A stretch of 64,000 nt of DNA. Source: Aldrovandia affinis (Eukaryota > Chordata > Actinopteri > Notacanthiformes > Halosauridae). Made by a program: the position numbers and the translations under genes. The notes beneath the pieces are model-generated. The model saw only the letters and a program-made list of their open reading frames with translations. It ran no database searches and was not told where the DNA came from. The stretch covers positions 8,401,501-8,465,500 of the forward strand of contig JAINUG010000005.1 in NCBI GenBank assembly GCA_029706075.1, written 5' to 3'. Positions 24,460 to 36,292 of this stretch are shown piece after piece. Position 1 is the first letter of the stretch; every line of letters starts with the position of its first letter.

Positions 24460-24910
24460 TGGAAATATGAGAAACTGAATTTAATTGATGGCGGGAGAGC
24501 CACCAGCTCGGATCCCTGCCTTAGTCTCCGAGCAGAAGTCTCCTCCTACACCATTGCAAAATGTAAGGATCCCACTTTTTCACCCCCATCAGGTAGACCA
24601 TCTATCTAGGTTTATTTTTCAAATTAGAATATGAAAAATAATTAGCATTGTGTTTAAGTGCGTGTCAGATTCATTTAACTGAAACGCGTTCAGATAATGT
24701 GAGAGTTGCTTTACAGGCACGGTTTATATTGGCCCGGAGACTCGTAAGTTATGAAATGTCAGGACTCTATGCATTCTAATTGAGTGGAGACTGGTTAATG
24801 GCTGTGGAAATTCAGCTGCTTGACTTGATATTCCCCTGTGTGCCGTTTCACAGCCAAACCCATGAGCCTCAATTAAATGACAAAATGGGAGGAAAATCTT
24901 AAAAAACAAC
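24460..24910. promoter_or_regulatory. Candidate conserved non-coding element
   Basis: Repeat-free complex text with GAATTTAATTGATGGCGGGA near 24477, CATTCTAATTGAGTGGAGAC near 24772, GGTTAATGGCTGTGGAAATT near 24793 and CCTCAATTAAATGACAAAAT near 24867. TAATT/AATTA homeodomain cores are dense. A 61-codon frame on the minus strand across it has no protein character. Confidence 0.35.
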
Positions 24911-27088
24911 TATAAAACTGAAGCCTGCACAGAAATAATGCCTGGCTCCACTTTATGTCAACAAAGGCCAGATCGTATCCTGCAAATTATTAAACCGAAA
25001 ACCTTTTAAATTCAGGGTGCGCAAGAGCTTTTATGTAACCCAGTAGCTGAGATAGTATTCAGTAGAGGTAGCCCGTCTGCGGACGACATAGTAGAGGAGG
25101 ACCTCTTTTGCATGAGAATCCAATTACCTTGAGCTGCGTCCATTACAATGACACTATGCTAGGAGCCTCAAGACAACCATGATATACATTAAACATCCTA
25201 GAGACATTTACCCTCTAATTTCAACTAAAAATGTCTTCCTCCATTAGAGTATGTACATCAGCAAAAAATCCATTCCTGCATGTGCTCTGCACTGCTTGCA
25301 GCCTGTTTATCCGCTGCTAAGTCTACACTGTAAAATCCAACATAGGCGGCTTGTCCACTGTGTTAGAGTCCCAATAATAGGTGAGCAGGAGGAGCTGGTG
25401 CACTTCTGTCAGAGGGGAGGCTGTGGGCTCATTGTGTTGATCTAGCTGTCAGTGGCTTAATGACCCTAGAAGCCCACCATACTCTTCTCTAATGGTCTCT
25501 GAGTCACGGTCTGAATTGCAGCCTGGTTGCTCACTCCACACACCTCCAATTCTCTTCACTGCGTCCACAGAGAAAGCACTGCTGCTGCTGGTGACTCTTA
25601 AAGTGGATACACTTTGAATTCAGTTGGGGTCAATGCAGTGGTTTTACAGTAAAAAAGTCTAGACCTTTCTCATTTTCTTTTGACGGCCTCAAAAAGTTCG
25701 CTGACTTCATGTAGGCAAACATATTTTGTTTACTTATATTTGATAAGCTACATCCCAAGTTTGAATTATAGAAGGACAGGATTTATTAACACATTTAACA
25801 GAACTTTCATACAAAATGTTTTTGGAATGGTTAAAAACTTTGATACTTTTTACAAACTTTTTAATACCTTTTTTATATATGTATACGTGGTTGCTCTCAT
25901 TATGTAATTTACAGTTGCTTGTGTTTTGTTTTGGTTTATTATTTGCTATTTTGCTGTATTGAGTGGATATAGTTTTACATGTTTGTGCAGGTATTTTGTT
26001 TTGTTTGTTTTTATTTTTTGATAATCTTTTTCTGTAGATTATTGGGGACAGGTGTTGGAAATGAACCTTGAATGTTGGCTATGAATGCTTAATGCAATGC
26101 ATCTGATGCCTATTTTTTTAACACTGCAACAATGCCTTTGCTCTGTCCCTGACAAATAAACAAATGAATAAAATATTCAGCTCAAACTAGGCCTGTTTTG
26201 CCCTGTTATTGTCTTTGCATTCCGACCTGCATTGTGCATTGCAATGTGATGGAGACTCAGCATGGTGGTTGTTCACATAATCTGACCCTGCACAGTACTT
26301 TCCCACTCGTCTAGTGTGGCTTCATTTCAACAATGTTTTGTTTGAGGAGCCACTCATAAATCTATACTGTAGCCCATTGACAAGAATTTCCAGCAAATCA
26401 CATATTTCCTGGCATGTTCCAGAAAACCTTCAAACCGTATAATGCCTCTCTCCAGCTATAGACAAGTTAAATTGCACTGATAATTGTTCAGAGAATGACT
26501 CACATTGTAACACACACCACCTCCAATATGAAAGAAGGTGTATAGTACCATTCTATGAGATAAGTCAGTGTGTGAAGTATGGCTTTCAAACACATGTGCA
26601 CCACATTGTTACTTATTAAACTCAGTAATGTAGAAGATGCCTGTTTCAGTGCCTGGCGTGATTGAGGCATTTCATTTTTCTTTTTATGGTACTGTGACTG
26701 TCAACCTTTATACTGCTCTGCTATGTTTATGCTACCAAAAATGGATTTCCAATAATTAAATTTTCTATGGGGGTATAAATGGAATCCGGGACACAGCACA
26801 CTCTGCCAATGAGGGTTGTTTGGGCCCACTCAACACACTAGTTCATAGAGGGAAATGCATTAAACGATACTATTTATTTTACGCATGCTCTATTTCCTCA
26901 TGAAAAGCTTCTCATTCATTACAAAGGGATGTGTGCGTGATGTGTGGAGCAGTAAGATACATTGCACAGGGGCTCTAATGTGAAAGACTTCCACATCAAT
27001 ACTACAACACAGTTCTGCTTTTTTATGCAAGTGAATGTGAGATCCAGTAGAATTATTTTAACAGTTAAATATTTGGCCATAACATTGC
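24911..27088. other. Gene-free unique sequence, some enhancer-like patches
   Basis: The portion 25000-25180 is complex and repeat-free (GCATGAGAATCCAATTACCT near 25111). From 25680 to 26180 it is strongly T-rich. No transposon ends, exons or RNA genes were recognised. Confidence 0.3.
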
Positions 27089-27392
27089 TGGCCATCTTCT
27101 GCAAGAGACCCACCTCTTTAGGCTCCACTACCACTGATTCTCTACATAACTATACTCATTTTCCATGACCACTGTTTACATGTATAATCAAAAATAATAA
27201 TAAAAAAGACCAAAGAAAGGGGCTAAGTTTCCCTTTGTTATAAGTACAGTGTGCAGCTATCTACGGTGATGTCTATTGTTACTTTACTGAGCTCTTGTGC
27301 TAGCTATGATTGTTCTTACCATGTTTAAAGACAGTCATTGTAAGTCGCTCTGGATAAAAGCGTCTACTAACTTCCTTAAATGTAAATGTACA
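27089..27392 (-). repeat. Teleost interspersed repeat, unclassified (second copy)
   Basis: The reverse complement carries GTACATTTACATTTAAGGAA, then an AGACGCTTTTATCCAGAGCG block. Further on is a GGTAGTGGAGCCTAAAGAGG block continuing into TGGGTCTCTTGCAGAAGATG. These are the two modules of the copy at 591-1070, in the same order. Confidence 0.6.
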
Positions 27393-27439
27393 TTTTTTTA
27401 AATGTATAAATATATAAATATATATATATACTATATATA

Positions 27440-28506
27440 CAGTGCCCCTTTAATGTCTAAAGTACAACATTTCACCTTTTGTTGCCTTACAGCCTGAAAT
27501 GAGACTTTTTCCAGCTTTATTTACCCATTTTACCCTACAACTTCCAAGTTAAAAAACAATTCTAAAAATGTCTTAACATTAATTACAAATAAAAAACTAT
27601 GATAACTTGGCTTGATAAGTCTACACCCTGCTTATCATACCAATTGTAAACTAGCTCAGGAGTAACCAATCACCTTCCAGATCACACACCAAGCTAATTG
27701 GCTTATACCTGTGTTCAATTGTAGTGATTCTGAGTACTTCATAATAAAATCAGCTGCTCCTAGAGGATTCCACTGCTGGGTAGTGCATTTCAAACAAACT
27801 CTGGGATAAAGTTGTGGAAAGGCATATATCAGGAAATGGGTATAGGAAGATTTCAAAGGCCTTAAATATCCCTTGAAGTATGGTCAAGACCATAATTAAG
27901 AAATGGAAGGTGCATGGCACCACCAGGACCTTGCCTAGATTAGGCCAAGCTGTATGACCGAGCAAGAAGGAAACTGATCAGAGAGGCCACCTAGAGGCCA
28001 ATGGCAACTATGAAGGAGCTACAGGATTTTATGGCAAAGACCGGTCAATGTGTGCATGTGTCAACAATGCAGAAAGCTCTCCACAAGTCTGGTCTGTATG
28101 GTAGGGTGGCAAGAACTACTCAAAGAAGCCCACATTCAGTCCCCTTTGAAGTATATGCAAAAAAACACTGAAGATTCTGAAGCCATGTGGCAAAAATTGT
28201 TGTGGTCAAATGAAACCAAGATAGAATTTTTTGGCCTAAATGCAAAACATTACGTTTGGTGAAAACCCAATACAAGCAAAGGGTGCTTCTACCAAGTGCT
28301 AACTCAGTGTGGTGTAGACTTATCAATCCAAGTTATTCTAGTTTTTATCTTTAATTAATGTTCAGAAATGTTTAGCATTTTTTGTTGTAGGGTAAAATGT
28401 GGAAATAAAGGTGGAAAAAGCCTTATTTAATATGTGTTAATTTCAGGCTGTATGGCAACAAAAAATTTAATTTTTGAGACAGGGTGTAGACTTTAAAGGT
28501 GCACTG
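27440..28506 (+). mobile_element. Tc1-like element, shortened, both ends present
   Basis: TA flanks both sides (27438-27439 and 28507-28508). The ends CAGTGCCCCTTTAATGTCTA and TAGACTTTAAAGGTGCACTG are inverted repeats. The similarity continues inward (TTGTTGCCTTACAGCCTGAA at left, TTTCAGGCTGTATGGCAACA inverted at right). Degenerate Tc1 transposase spans about 27800-28260, including LHKSGLYGRVART and a WQKLLWSNETKIEFFGLN block, where the first catalytic Asp has become Asn. The second half of the catalytic domain is deleted. Inactive. Confidence 0.9.
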
Positions 28507-28508
28507 TA

Positions 28509-29429
28509 TATATTGATATTTGATATTGGACTGAATATATATATATGTAAACCATATCTTCATAGGTCTGTGGGGTATTCATAATTGCATCTATCAACCG
28601 TCAATCATCCACTTGAAAAACAAACAAATTAAGAAAAAACACAAATATACCTGCACTGAGTGTTTCATTTTTCCCCTCAGTCACTGTGGTAAGCAAAACT
28701 AACACCCTCTAATTCATGGAAAATGAATGACCTTTTTTTACAATTTTCAATTTGGAGCCAGCAACTACAGCCATGATGAATTGCTGAATGGGCCATTTCC
28801 CAGCACTCTTTCTTGCTAACCTTTCTTGACAGCTTCGATATTGCCTACCTGGTAATTTGCTCTACAATAATGGTTACGGTGAGATGTCTTCTAACTATTT
28901 CCACTGCTTTTAACAGGGATTCTTAACACCCTCTGTAGGTGACAAAATGCAATTACAAAACATGAAGTGCCCCATCGAGGCTGGCCATCAGCATCTGCCA
29001 CTCCCTTTCCCCAAACACAACTGTTTCCATTAATGGAAAAAGAGATTCAAACAGATTCACCAAACATTTGCCCACAAATACAACTTTAATCATCAACTTC
29101 AATAATCAAAAGATATGAAGGTGCTTTATTGATTAACAACGTCTGTAATTAAAGTGTATGGCTGCCTTTTTTCTTTTTTTTTTCTTTTTTTGCCTGCTGC
29201 TGTTGCGTTCATCCTCAGAGATCACTAATTGTTCCAGGGCTATTTATTGATAACTGTGTTTGATGAATACAGATGTGTCTGTTTGGGGAGGGGAGGGGAG
29301 GGGGGCTGTTGATGGAGCGATCATATTGTGTAGAACACCAGGCTCGTGGAGGAACAGATGTTGCAGTTACACATGCCTCCACCCACTGGGAGGCTGTGTT
29401 TCACGGCTATCCGGGGTGCGCGTGCAAAC
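28509..29429. other. Gene-free sequence, nothing firm
   Basis: Unique AT-rich sequence with a T/C-rich run near 29165-29192. No element ends were seen. Confidence 0.3.
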
Positions 29430-29720
29430 GTGCGCTGCAATAAAGCGCTAACTAACATTTCCAGAACCCCTAACAACTCTATGAATTTTATGACACATCA
29501 TGAGAGCTTTGATCTCTGTCCAGCACTTAAACCTTAATTATCAGTCTAATTGCTCCAGCTATATTCATTTCCCCGGTAATCCTTCTGAGATTAGGCGTTG
29601 TGTTCAATAGCCGGCTTACACTTTAATTAAAAGGATTATTAACCTTTAGGATGTGCCCATGTGGGATTGCACCTTGTAATATTCGTGTCAATCCAGAGAG
29701 AATGTACTGAGATTGATGTA
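29430..29720. promoter_or_regulatory. Candidate conserved non-coding element
   Basis: Dense, complex, repeat-free text: CAATAAAGCGCTAACTAACA, CTTAATTATCAGTCTAATTG, CACTTTAATTAAAAGGATTA, then TTAACCTTTAGG. Many TAAT and AATTA cores and an AATAAAG Hox/Cdx-like word suggest an enhancer. Confidence 0.38.
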
Positions 29721-31029
29721 CGAAACAGGATTTACTCCAAATGTGATCAGGTAGAATAGCAGTATTAGCATCAAGTGTTGCCATTTCAGAGGCTGATGAT
29801 AATTCAAACTGAAGATATAGCCAAGTGTGGATTCACTTACTTAGTAGTTCAAGCTAACTGTAAGGCCACCAGGAACTGCTCCGTTCAAATAGTTTCACAC
29901 AGAGTACCTCCACACTGCTCCATCAAGTGCAAAGTTAAGTAACATGAATTAATCATTAATTCTACTCACATTCCATTACTAAAATAATAATACAAAAATA
30001 TTGTCAATCTTATATATAAGCAACACAGAGAAAAACTGCTATGTATGTGGAATGACACAGTCATTTCACATTGGCTGAAATCAATATGCCTTAGTGGCAG
30101 AGTAGTGGAATACAAGACCTTTCACCTCCAGATCATAAGTTGAAAGACAGTCACGGTGGAGCATGAAGGGAAATCATTTGGGATATAGAGGGCCTGGGGG
30201 GGCTTCAGGAGAACAGGAGAATGAAGGATAAAGACATCTCCTTAACGATGCATTGTGCAATGATATGCGCGTGTGTAGATCACAAGGAGGTGGAGCTGGA
30301 ACAGCTGACACTCTTAGACCCCTATCACAGAGTCAGGGTGAAGGAGTGCTGTTCTACACTCCTGATGATGTCTGTTTGCACCGCCTTTGGCTAAGTTATC
30401 ATAGTCATCTGCATTGCAATAAAAAAAATTGAGTAGTATAAATTGAGACCCACACATATTGTAGTATGCCACACTAGCATTATGGGAACATCTAGGGGGC
30501 AACCTCTGAATGACTGTGATCATATGAGTTACACCAAACCAAAGCTCAATACCTCATATCTCAAATAATAATATGATATAAGATAATTCTGCACTGTACA
30601 TTCTATTACAACATCAGAATATTTGATATTAATAAATGTGATTTTCTTATTGCATTATATTCGAGCAAAACTGCATTTATAGAAGATAAATGTTTTTTTT
30701 TTTTATTTTGCTTTGTTAACATTTTGTTCATTCTGCATTAACAAAAATAATGTTCTATTCTTTTGTATAGTGCAGTTCAGTAATATATATGTATAGTTAT
30801 TTTTATATATTACATCATAGTACTAGAATTCTCCCTGTGAATAAATGTATTGCACTCGTACATTAGAATGTTCTCAATGAATACATTTGCTTTACCTCTC
30901 CTGTTGGTAAACAGTTGTGCTGACACAAAAAAAGAAAGTGAGACATTTGATATTGGACTGAATAGAAGCAGCACATCATGGCTTACCCGTGCTGTACTAA
31001 GGAGAGCAGTCTTCATTTGGATATACTAA
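29721..31029. other. Gene-free sequence with a possible decayed tRNA-like SINE
   Basis: At about 30088-30150, CCTTAGTGGCAGAGTAGTGG resembles a tRNA A-box region, and ATAAGTTGAAAG about 40 bases later loosely resembles a B-box. This may be a very old SINE head. Otherwise AT-rich and featureless. Confidence 0.25.
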
Positions 31030-31445
31030 TTAGTCAATTAATTTGTGGTTAAGAATGATGTGAGCGGCTCATCCATCTTCTGGGCACTTAGAATAAACAT
31101 TATGGCGTGGTTGCCGCGTGGATCATTAAAATGTTATAAGCGCTGAGAGCAGAGAGGGGACTGGAGGTACGAGCCTGGAGGACTTATATCCTGTCTGACC
31201 ACAGGCCCATTAGTGACAATGAGAGCCCCGGTGAATTCCACACCACATGAGACACACCCCGCTGCTTCCCTGATGGGCTCTTTACAACCTTTTCTTGAGG
31301 TTGAAACAGATGTGGCAACCAGCGATTATTTTACTGTCAATTAATTGCTTTGCTTAATCTAGCCACTGATGAATCTAGAGCACATTTCACAAATTACATG
31401 AATAATTAATCCGCGCTACACGGAAGAAGGTGGGAAATGGTTACA
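31030..31445. promoter_or_regulatory. Candidate conserved non-coding element (long)
   Basis: About 400 bases with no simple repeat or transposon signature. Examples are GTCAATTAATTTGTGGTTAA near 31033, GTTATAAGCGCTGAGAGCAG near 31132, CTGTCAATTAATTGCTTTGC near 31334 and CATGAATAATTAATCCGCGC near 31397. Such closely packed AATTA/TAATT words are characteristic of deeply conserved enhancers near developmental genes. Among the best candidates in the window. Confidence 0.42.
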
Positions 31446-31787
31446 GTGCTCCCGAAAAAGGGAAAAGGCAACAAACAAGACATCTGTGATTATCTGACTG
31501 ATGTGGATTGTTGTGAATGCTGATGTGGGGTTTGCCTGTACAATCTCACGTTTTTCTTGTGAGATGGAAAAACGCTAACTTGCATCCAGGGGGTACACTG
31601 ACCTTATTTTTTTTGTTTGGTTTAAAAAGACTAACCACAACATCATGGGGCAAATTCATTAACTTGCATTGATTGTACTGTCCTAACACTGCAATTACAT
31701 CCCTTGCAGTTAGACACGGCATAACTTCAGAAAACCTGCAATGATGCCTTTAAAAACAGAGCAGGAATATATGCAGAGTAAGAAAGA

Positions 31788-31788
31788 C

Positions 31789-31877
<89 letters not shown>

Positions 31878-31902
31878 GAGAGAGAGAGACAAAGAGAGAG
31901 AG
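31788..31902. repeat. (GA)n microsatellite, interrupted
   Basis: About 115 bases of GA with a few AAAG, GGG and CAA interruptions. Confidence 0.97.
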
Positions 31903-33146
31903 ATTAGGTTAAAAATAGTTAGCATATGGCAGAATAAGATTGAGTTTCCAGGGCTTTGAAAATTCACTCTAATTATTCAACAGTATCCCTCTGTCATCTC
32001 TCCCAACGCATTCCCGGACTCGGAAACGCAAGTGACTCTCACTATTATACATAATTCTGCTGCTTAATTGGCACGAATCGGGTGAAAAGTGGGCTAGGGA
32101 AAATCCTATGAGACTAATAGGGGCACATATCAGTGCCTTCATCAGAACATTAGTCCCCTAGGTGATTGAAGTCAGCAAATATTTCATGAACAGGACTATC
32201 AAAGTGCCTCACCTATGAAACCCTGCACACACTTTTACTGAAGAGTTCTCCTGTCAGATGTATTTATAGCAAAGGGGAGGACATGACGAATGCTAATGCC
32301 GTGGAAATTATGCAGCACGGCGTTGCGCCCATAACGATACGTTAGACTTGAACAGAAAGGTTAACTAAACTAGTCATTTAAGTTATAAGTGGGCCAGTGG
32401 CATACTTAAAATAGGAAGCATGGATTTCTTCGCAAAAAAAAGTGTTTCCCTCAAATAAAGACCGGCCTTGCTCATCAAGGCCTCTTGGCGTATGTATTTA
32501 TGCTTAATAGCGCAGGCGTGTCGGACACACGAACATGGCCATTTCAGTGATATTCCCAAAAGGCTCATAATGGAGATGAGGAAGTTAATTTTAAACAGCT
32601 TAAGACTTCAAAAAAAGTGATTTCCCAACAGCAGTCATTGATTTTGTGCTACAGTGTTGCTTAAGCACCTGAAAGGGCAAGGGAAGACAGAATTTTTCAC
32701 TCTGGTCCTTGGGTTAGTAGAAACAGTCATTAAACACAGTTATGTCTCACCTTGAACAGCAGGAAGGAGATGCAGGCACATTGTCTGCGATATATCTAAT
32801 GACCTGAAAGAGGAGCCAAGGACAACTGTAGGTCTAGCCCTTTTCCTTTCATTCTTCAATAGAGGCTCCTTCCTTAACTTGGTAGGGAGGGGTGCAACCC
32901 ATGGGCAGTTTCAGAATGAAGCCATAATACTCCACAAGAAGCACAGAGGGTTGGACAGCAAAACCAGAGAAGGTTCTTGACACAGTGAACAAATTGAGGA
33001 CTCACTCCCCCCCCTTTTGACAATGTCACATTTATGTCACGTTTATGATTTCTTCACATTATAATCTGGCATTGTAGAACATGTATGAACTAAATGGGCC
33101 CTCGAGTCATAGCTTTTTCACACATACAGCTAACTGCAAACATAAT
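31903..33146. promoter_or_regulatory. Gene-free region with a candidate element at 32260-32590
   Basis: The block 32260-32590 is complex and repeat-free. It has GCTAATGCCGTGGAAATTAT near 32292, CACGGCGTTGCGCCCATAAC near 32317 and TGTATTTATGCTTAATAGCG near 32493. A second patch, 31990-32130, has GCTGCTTAATTGGCACGAAT. The rest (32600-33146) shows nothing. Confidence 0.3.
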
Positions 33147-33410
33147 GGGCCCTATTTTGGTGAAATAGGACGGTGTCGGTAATGCAGACGCAAAGCAAAG
33201 ATGGTGGTGCTTTAGGGCGTGTCTAACGCAATTTCGGTCATTTTGTGACTTAGGACAATAGCGCACCTCCGGCGCAGTTGTAAAAGAGGTTGGATTAACT
33301 TTTAAAAAATACATGTGGGTGTGGTGGGGGTTTGGTTTCATAATGGCCACCTATTTTCTATCCCTTTAAATACCAGTGCGCTAACGCCATGAGAAACGCC
33401 CTTTCTTCCA
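33147..33410. mobile_element. PIF/Harbinger-like fragment (left end)
   Basis: GGGCCCTATTTTGGTGAAAT, then a CGGTGTCGGTAATGCAGACG block and further text matching the left 270 bases of the element at 46059-47356 almost word for word (for example CGCACCTCCGGCGCAGTTGT in both). The right end and any coding part are missing. Confidence 0.85.
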
Positions 33411-33441
33411 TGAGAAATTCCATCATTTTTTTATGATGGTA

Positions 33442-33772
33442 GAAAATGCTGTTTTGGGCACAGCTCAAGAATCTCCCATAAGTGTTCAATTGGGTTGAGA
33501 TTTGGTGACTGAGAGGGCCATGGCATATGGTTTACATGGTTTTCAGGCTAATCAAACCATTCAGTGACCACTCATGCCCTGTGGATGGGGGTATTGTCAT
33601 CCTGGAAGAGACCACTCCCATCAGGATAGAAATGCTTCACCGTAGGATAAAGGTGATCACTCAGAATGGCTTTGTATTTAATGGACCTAAACCATGCTTG
33701 GAAAAATGCACCCCACACTATAACAGAGCCACCACAACCCTTCAGTGTTTCCTTTATTTTGGCAGTTGCCTG
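33442..33772 (-). mobile_element. Tc1-like element, shortened family copy D
   Basis: The minus strand begins, after a TA (33773-33774), with CAGGCAACTGCCAAAATAAA and runs into the same C-terminal transposase segment as copies A-C: LFQDDNTPIHRA, then WPSQSPNLNPIEHLWEIL-like text with few changes. The far end is missing. It sits directly beside the Harbinger fragment. Confidence 0.85.
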
Positions 33773-33774
33773 TA

Positions 33775-34040
33775 CCTCACACAGAAACCTTCTTCAAGCT
33801 TATAAAATGTAACCACAACAACAGGGTCAGCGACTGGCAGGTCAAAATTAGACAATTCTGAGCTCTTATTGATGCATCCAGTGACCAGCTAATGATGGCT
33901 ATTCCAAAAGAGAACCAACCATATGTCAATCACTGTAAATTTTGCATTGGCACAGCCATTGAACACCTGGTTTCCATGATGGTCTGACAATGGAGTACTG
34001 TCCGTGTACAAAAAGGCTTCAGCTTTGAATTACAATGAAA
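33775..34040. other. Non-coding, nothing recognised
   Basis: Unique sequence between repeats. Confidence 0.3.
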
Positions 34041-34130
34041 CTACATTTACATTTACATTTTAAGCATTTAGCAGACGCTCTTATCCAGAGAGACTTACAA
34101 GATGTGCATTAATACATGGTAAGAACAATC
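34041..34130 (+). repeat. Teleost interspersed repeat, short copy
   Basis: ACATTTACATTTTAAGCATT, then an AGCAGACGCTCTTATCCAGA block and ATTAATACATGGTAAGAACA. This is the left module of the repeat at 591-1070, without its right module. Confidence 0.65.
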
Positions 34131-35913
34131 ATTGTTCACAATTAAACTCCCAAAGAACCAACAAACCATGATTGGAAACAATGATACCAAATAAACCTAA
34201 AGACAGAATGTCTCAAGCTTGTCATCACCTTACATAAAGGATAAAAGCCTCCAAAGTTGCAACATTGGCATTTCCACCCCCCTTATCGGACCCCTACGAC
34301 TACTGAGAATATCTAGGTGCTTGGGCCGTGGATTCCTTTTAAGAAGCACAAATGACTCACTCCCTCCACCTTGGAGAGTAGCTGTTGAGTTAGCCCGAGG
34401 AAAGGGATCATGACAACAATATTGACTTTAAATTACAGCAACAGCTGCTGATCACAGTGTCTCAGGAATACACTGTGGATCAAACAGGAAGATCAAACTT
34501 GGATTATGAGAAAGCCACAGACAGGAGTGCACTCTCGCTTCAGCATGCAGTCTTACACCAGAACAGCCCTCCCCCCGAAACCCACTCTCTAAGCTGTTTT
34601 CCTCCTCACACGTGTAATACCAAGACCTGACACAAAGATCTCATCTGGATTTCAAAAGCAGCCATTGATTAAGAGAAAAAAAAACTGCAAAGGAAAAAAG
34701 GGAGAGAGGATCTTTATCGACACGCCATGGAATAATAGGCTCTGGAATTAGGCCGGGGGACGCCGCAGGATGACATGCAGGGGTTTAATTTCCAGTTTCC
34801 TCTCAGCAAGAGCGCTAGTAACCGCAGGAGCGGGCGTGTGTGCCATGTAGGAGTGAGGTGTCTCATGGCTGCAGATGGCATACAGGAAGTGGAGGAAAAC
34901 TGAGGATAACAGAGGATAACTGTTGCACTGTAGGCTATATTTATCTGCCTCATGTTGAATGTCTTCCATTAGGTATAATTGGGCTTGCTCTTACACAGTC
35001 CCTGTCTTTTGAGGCTGCAGAAGATAATGCGTTTATGCAAGGAGAACCATTGAACTGAGGTCTGTTGTATGACCTAACATAATGGAAGCTGCACCCCAGA
35101 AAGGCCACGGGCATGGCTTTCTTGGGGTCTGATAGCCTTGGAAATGGACAGCTGAAAGAAAATGCTTTATTTACTTATTTACCTACTGTTCAAGGTGAGA
35201 CATAACTGTGTTTTATGACTGTTTCTACTAACCAAAGCACCAGAGTGACAAGTAAAGCCCAGACAAATCATTCCACATGAAACAGTGTTAGTTACTGTTA
35301 GCTGCCCGTGGCGTCTGAAGTCTGAAGTATGTTTCCCAAACCTTGGTAAACATGGTATGTAAGATTCACAATGAGTGTCACCTTTTGGCTGGATTCTGAT
35401 TACAGAGTTGCTCATTGGCAATTTAGTGGTTTTGAAAGGAGACCCTACCACACAATCCTCCTGTCACCTCTCTGTACAGTGATGCAATCACAGATGCACT
35501 GATCTTCAGTGAAATCACTGCCCAATCAATAAAACATGCAATTAGCTGAATGACCAAAGACTTCAAAACACACCTGAAAACAGCTCTTCATATTTCTGAA
35601 ATTGGTATCACATTGAACTTCAAAATGAGGAAAACTGCAGCAAATCATTCACTGCTGCTCAAGGAAATTGGTAATCGCCACACGTCTCTCTTTTGTCTGA
35701 GTGTAAATCGGCACGAATAAACCAAATTCCATCTCAGAGTGCACACACCACTCAGGGCCTTTGACTGCTGTGCTGGATGTTTAGTCATCAGATACTGTAC
35801 CCCCGCCCCCTCCCCCCGCCCCTACTTAGGAGGACTTGCTCAGTGAGCCACTTAGTGAAGGACAGTTTCGTTTCTATGGCAGCTTCCTCCAGTCACTGCC
35901 AAAAGAGAGTGAT
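34131..35913. promoter_or_regulatory. Gene-free region with a candidate element at about 34690-34960
   Basis: The block 34690-34960 is complex and CpG-bearing (AGAGCGCTAGTAACCGCAGG near 34808, GGGGTTTAATTTCCAGTTTC near 34781). Overlapping frames on both strands there lack protein character. The rest holds only a C-run near 35800-35822 and nothing else recognised. Confidence 0.28.
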
Positions 35914-36292
35914 TGTGGCGGTGGATTGCTTAGCGGTCTAACGCACCGCATTTTGGCTGGTCCGATACGGTGTGTGCTGCCTGTCAGGGACACAGTTTGA
36001 AACCCATCTCTACCAGACCAGCCCTGGTCATCAGCCCCAATCAGGGGCAGTATTTGGCTGTCCGCCCCAGGGGGAAGGGGGAGGGTGAGCCGGCTCGGGT
36101 CCGCCGTGAAGCACATAAGGGAGTCTCCAGAATGTGGGTGGGCAAATTCCGTCTTGAAGGAAGCGGAGTTCGCTGCCCTCGGAGAATTAGCTTGCCTCAT
36201 AGAAACGAGTGGCGGACTCGTGTGAGGAGGGTAAATCGAAATAAATAGAGAGTGTAATTGGCTACCAAATTGGGAGAAAAACAGGGAAAAAT
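35914..36292 (+). repeat. tRNA-derived SINE
   Basis: The head at about 35914-36010 is tRNA-like: TTAGCGGTCTAACGC matches an A-box region, and AGTTTGAAACC at 35994-36004 is a diverged B-box, so it would use an internal RNA polymerase III promoter. A long unrelated body follows. The 3' part (36256-36281) reads AATTGGCTACCAAATTGGGA before an A-rich end, a tail type seen on teleost SINEs and thought to be shared with a partner LINE. The 180-codon minus-strand frame across it is an artefact of the SINE. I cannot name the family. Confidence 0.7.

Noticed and set aside
30060-30150. SINE head with A- and B-boxes
   Set aside because: The A-box-like word is fair but the B-box match is poor, so it is mentioned only as a possibility in the gap description.
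35914-36010. Possible tRNA gene
   Set aside because: A- and B-box-like words are present, but there is no credible cloverleaf and the text continues into a SINE body and tail.
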